Shown: in pieces, positions 5,270 to 7,329 of the stretch
How the letters are laid out: each line of letters begins with the position of its first letter
Numbering within the stretch: position 1 is the stretch's first letter
NCBI GenBank assembly: GCA_937868025.1
Contig: CALMLJ010000360.1
Coordinates: forward strand, 1-7,329
Origin: an uncultured Acidimicrobiaceae bacterium
Lineage (GTDB): Bacteria; Actinomycetota; Acidimicrobiia; Acidimicrobiales; Microtrichaceae
Direction of reading: 5' to 3'
DNA: 7,329 bases
Made by a program: the position numbers and the translations under genes
The notes under the pieces: generated by a model
Told to the model about the DNA's origin: nothing
Seen by the model: the letters and a program-made list of their open reading frames with translations, nothing else
Database searches by the model: none

Positions 5270-5334
5270 AACCCACTCACGCCACCCGTGTCCGTCTCCG
5301 GCTCCGTCGGAGGCGCCTTCGCCCAGGGGATTCC

Positions 5335-6456
5335 ATGACCGACGCCAGCACCCGTCCCGACCACGACGTCAACGACGTCGACCACATCCTCGCCATGTAC
5401 AGCCGGCGCGACGTCGACGCCGTGGCGCACGCGGTCGAGCTCAACGCCGACGCGCTGTTCACGTGGGACTACGAACGCAGCCGCCACGCGCTGTCCAAGC
5501 TGTACGAGAAGGCGAAGGGCGCGCAGTGGAACGGTGCCACCGATCTCCCCTGGGACACCGACGTCGACCAGGAGAAGGTCGCCACGCAGCTCGTCGCCAG
5601 CAGCATCGACCGGTTCAAGCAGCTGCAGAGCATCCCCGGCTCACCGTTCAGGAACTTCGGCGACAAGGAGTGGTTGCAGGTCGGTGTCGAAATGCAGAAC
5701 TGGCAACTCAGCCAGTTCCTGCACGGTGAGCAGGGTGCGCTCATGTGCACCGGTCTCATCACGGCGACCACGCCGTGGATCGACGCCAAGTACTACGCCG
5801 CCACCCAGGTGGTCGACGAGGCTCGTCACGTCGAGGTGTTCGCCCGCTACCTCGACGAGAAACTGAGCGGCACCTACCCGCTCAACCCCAACCTCGGTGG
5901 TCTGATCGACGACACGATCAGCGACGCCCGCTGGGACGTCACCTACCTCGGCATGCAGATCATGATCGAGGGGCTCGCGCTGGCGGCCTTCGGCGCCATC
6001 CACATGGTCACGCCCGACCCGCTGCTCAAGCAGCTGCTCCGCTACGTGATGAGCGACGAAGCCCGTCACGTGGCGTTCGGTGTGCTCAGCCTGCAGGAGT
6101 ACTACCAGGGGCTCGGAGCCGCCGAGCTGCGCGAGCGTCAGGAGTTCGCCTTCGAGGCGGCCGAGAAGCTCCGCAACCGGTTCTTCATGGTCGAGGTGTG
6201 GGAGCGAATGGGTGTCGACGTCAACGACGTCCTCCGCACGATCATCGACAATCCGCCTCCGGCCCAGACCGACTTCCAACACCTCCTCTTCTCGAAGATC
6301 GTCCCCAACTGCAAGAAGCTCGGCATCCTCGATGCCGGAGACGGGTGGCTCCGCCAGAAGTTCACCGAGCTCGGCATCATCCAGTACGAGAGCTGGACCG
6401 ACACCTCCGACGAGTACGAGACCTTCGCGTTGGAGAACCTTCCCGCCGCTGGCTAG
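5335..6456 (+). CDS. Ferritin-like diiron protein, probable oxygenase
   Basis: This 373-residue, mostly helical protein shows a full carboxylate-bridged diiron site: Glu132 (HGEQGAL), Glu162 and His165 (DEARHVEVF), Glu212 (MIEGLAL), Glu242 and His245 (DEARHVAFG). The spacing is 30 residues from each lone Glu to the next ExxH, with 47 between the halves, as in four-helix-bundle enzymes of the ribonucleotide-reductase-like superfamily. It is too long for ferritin or rubrerythrin, and length and context favour an oxygenase or N-oxygenase (AurF-like) or desaturase-like enzyme. I cannot name the family or substrate. The ATG at 5335 is preceded by AGGGGA (5325-5330), a fair ribosome-binding site. 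It is divergent from tetR, with two operator-like palindromes between, so it is probably the regulator's main target. It ends in an 18-base palindrome and murI follows 41 bases on. Confidence 0.85.
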   Translation: MTDASTRPDHDVNDVDHILAMYSRRDVDAVAHAVELNADALFTWDYERSRHALSKLYEKAKGAQWNGATDLPWDTDVDQEKVATQLVASSIDRFKQLQSIPGSPFRNFGDKEWLQVGVEMQNWQLSQFLHGEQGALMCTGLITATTPWIDAKYYAATQVVDEARHVEVFARYLDEKLSGTYPLNPNLGGLIDDTISDARWDVTYLGMQIMIEGLALAAFGAIHMVTPDPLLKQLLRYVMSDEARHVAFGVLSLQEYYQGLGAAELRERQEFAFEAAEKLRNRFFMVEVWERMGVDVNDVLRTIIDNPPPAQTDFQHLLFSKIVPNCKKLGILDAGDGWLRQKFTELGIIQYESWTDTSDEYETFALENLPAAG

Positions 6457-6463
6457 CCAGCGG
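6446..6463. promoter_or_regulatory. 18-base palindrome centred on the diiron gene stop codon
   Basis: CCGCTGGCTAGCCAGCGG is a perfect palindrome, and its loop CTAG (6453-6456) contains the TAG stop. As RNA it folds into a 7-bp GC-rich stem with a 4-base loop. It may be a transcription terminator without a T-tract, a 3'-end stabiliser, or an operator for murI, whose -10-like box lies 20 bases further on. Confidence 0.45.
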
Positions 6464-6483
6464 TCGACGGACCCCGGCGGCGC

Positions 6484-6489
6484 TAGCGT
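6484..6489 (+). promoter_or_regulatory. -10 box (TAGCGT) for a leaderless murI transcript
   Basis: TAGCGT is followed by eight bases and the ATG at 6498, with no Shine-Dalgarno. The arrangement matches those before mec and the cupin, so murI probably has its own leaderless transcript independent of the diiron gene. Confidence 0.4.
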
Positions 6490-6497
6490 TGCCGGCG

Positions 6498-7304
6498 ATG
6501 ACCGCCGGCCCCATTGCCATGTTCGACTCCGGGTTCGGCGGGCTCACGGTCGCACGAGCAGTCATCGACCTGCTCCCGCACGAGGAGATCGTCTACCTCG
6601 GCGACACCGCCAGGTATCCCTACGGTCCTCGACCCCAGGCCGAGGTGCGCGAGTTCGCCCACCAGATCGCCACCGAGCTCATCGAGGAGCAGGGCGCCAA
6701 GCTGCTGATCGTGGCGTGCAACACGGCGGCAGCCGCCGCGCTGAGTGAGCTGCAGGAACACTTCGACATCCCGGTCGTCGGCGTGATCGAACCAGGCGTG
6801 CGGTCGATGGCGGCGGCAACCCGTAACGGACGCGTCGGCGTGATCGGTACCGTCGGCACGATCGAGTCGGGCGCGTACCAGACGGCCGTCGCCGCCGAGG
6901 CACCCTGGGTCGACCTGTGTGCGCTGAGCTGCCCGGGCTTCGTCGAGTTCGTCGAGCGTGGCGAGTTCCGCAGCCACCAGGTCCACGTGCTGGCCGAGCG
7001 GCTGCTGGCACCCGCCATTGACGCCGGCATCGACACCCTGCTCCTCGGGTGCACGCACTACCCGTACCTGGCGCGCACCATCGGCGACGTCATGGGCCGC
7101 GACGTCGTGTTGGTGTCGAGCGCGGACGAGACCGCGTTCGAGGTGCGCCGAATCCTCGACGGCTCCGATCTCGCCCGGTCCGTCGACCTTCCGGCACCTG
7201 AGCCCCGGTTCCTGACCACCGGCGACGTCGACTGGTTCCAGGTGCTCGGCAGTCAGTTGCTCGGCCCCGAACTCGACAAGGCCGAACAGATCAAACTTCC
7301 TTGA
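6498..7304 (+). CDS. murI: Glutamate racemase MurI
   Basis: MurI converts L-glutamate to D-glutamate for peptidoglycan in the cytoplasm, without a cofactor, using two cysteines. The 268-residue length is normal. Seen here: FDSGFGGLT (9-17) with Asp10 and Ser11, YLGDTARYPYGPR (33-45), VACNTAAA (72-79) with catalytic Cys74, and LGCTHYPYL (183-191) with catalytic Cys185 and His187. The frame stays open about 750 bases upstream, but that part lies under the diiron gene and shows no family similarity, so the ATG at 6498 is the start. In mycobacteria murI also lies shortly downstream of cysM, which supports shared ancestry of this block. Confidence 0.97.
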   Translation: MTAGPIAMFDSGFGGLTVARAVIDLLPHEEIVYLGDTARYPYGPRPQAEVREFAHQIATELIEEQGAKLLIVACNTAAAAALSELQEHFDIPVVGVIEPGVRSMAAATRNGRVGVIGTVGTIESGAYQTAVAAEAPWVDLCALSCPGFVEFVERGEFRSHQVHVLAERLLAPAIDAGIDTLLLGCTHYPYLARTIGDVMGRDVVLVSSADETAFEVRRILDGSDLARSVDLPAPEPRFLTTGDVDWFQVLGSQLLGPELDKAEQIKLP

Positions 7305-7329
7305 TGGCCTCGGCCACCTCCGCTCAGGC
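7304..7329 (+). CDS. Possible start of the next gene (partial)
   Basis: An ATG at 7304-7306 overlaps the murI stop by one base (TGATG) and reads MASATSAQ to the window edge. Stop-start overlap is common in coupled actinobacterial genes. Eight codons are too few to identify anything, and the ATG may be chance. Confidence 0.25.

Noticed and set aside
4662..5276. Upstream extension of the - strand membrane protein frame through tetR
   Set aside because: It is the Arg/Pro-rich shadow of tetR; the ATGA overlap gives a normal start at 4661.
5745..6497. The murI frame stays open about 750 bases upstream, suggesting a fusion protein
   Set aside because: This stretch lies fully under the diiron gene, is Arg/Pro/His-rich shadow translation, and murI family proteins begin at the ATG at 6498.
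7286..7329. A - strand frame ending AEVAEAIKEV then stop, which looks like a protein C-terminus overlapping the end of murI
   Set aside because: The codon just upstream in the same frame (7324-7326) is also a stop, leaving about ten codons, so it cannot be the end of a longer gene.

Overview
The window looks like a chromosomal segment of a high-GC actinobacterium. G+C is high by eye and codon third positions are almost all G or C. Several genes have a TANNNT box 6-8 bases before the start codon and no Shine-Dalgarno, the usual sign of leaderless transcripts in Actinobacteria. The Mec/CysM pair resembles the mycobacterial CysO pathway. The absence of mycobacterial marker genes and the overall protein flavour suggest Acidimicrobiia (Ilumatobacter-like), but that placement is inference.

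Layout. 1-117 is the 3' end of an unidentified + strand gene. A GC-rich hairpin separates it from a convergent - strand lipoprotein of the alpha/beta-hydrolase (lipase) type (217-1017). Upstream of that, also on -, lies smpB (1063-1551), the tmRNA partner in ribosome rescue. A 67-base divergent gap leads to a + strand pair: a JAMM metallopeptidase of the Mec type (1619-2032) and the O-phosphoserine-type cysteine synthase CysM (2124-3071). A 266-base non-coding gap follows, with small hairpins and three copies of a 23-base repeat. Then come a small two-helix membrane protein (3338-3685) and a cupin related to 2,4'-dihydroxyacetophenone dioxygenase (3703-4173). Convergent to these is a - strand pair, a TetR regulator (4658-5212) overlapping by four bases a two-helix membrane protein (4212-4661). 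Divergent from tetR is a ferritin-like diiron protein (5335-6456), followed by glutamate racemase murI (6498-7304) and perhaps the first codons of another gene.

How the genes work together. In Mycobacterium tuberculosis the order is mec-cysO-cysM-rhomboid-murI. Here mec and cysM are adjacent with no room for the sulfur carrier cysO, the rhomboid gene is absent, and five other genes lie between cysM and murI. The clearest regulatory unit is the tetR/diiron divergon. Two near-identical palindromes of the form CGTAC-NCC-GTACG, centred 32 bp apart, lie between the two starts and overlap candidate -10 boxes, which suggests TetR controls itself, the membrane protein and the diiron enzyme.

Most of the window is ordinary housekeeping and accessory sequence. 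I see no CRISPR array, transposase, phage gene, tRNA or rRNA. The points most worth a second look are the missing cysO, the TetR-controlled diiron enzyme with its membrane partner, and the 23-base repeats.
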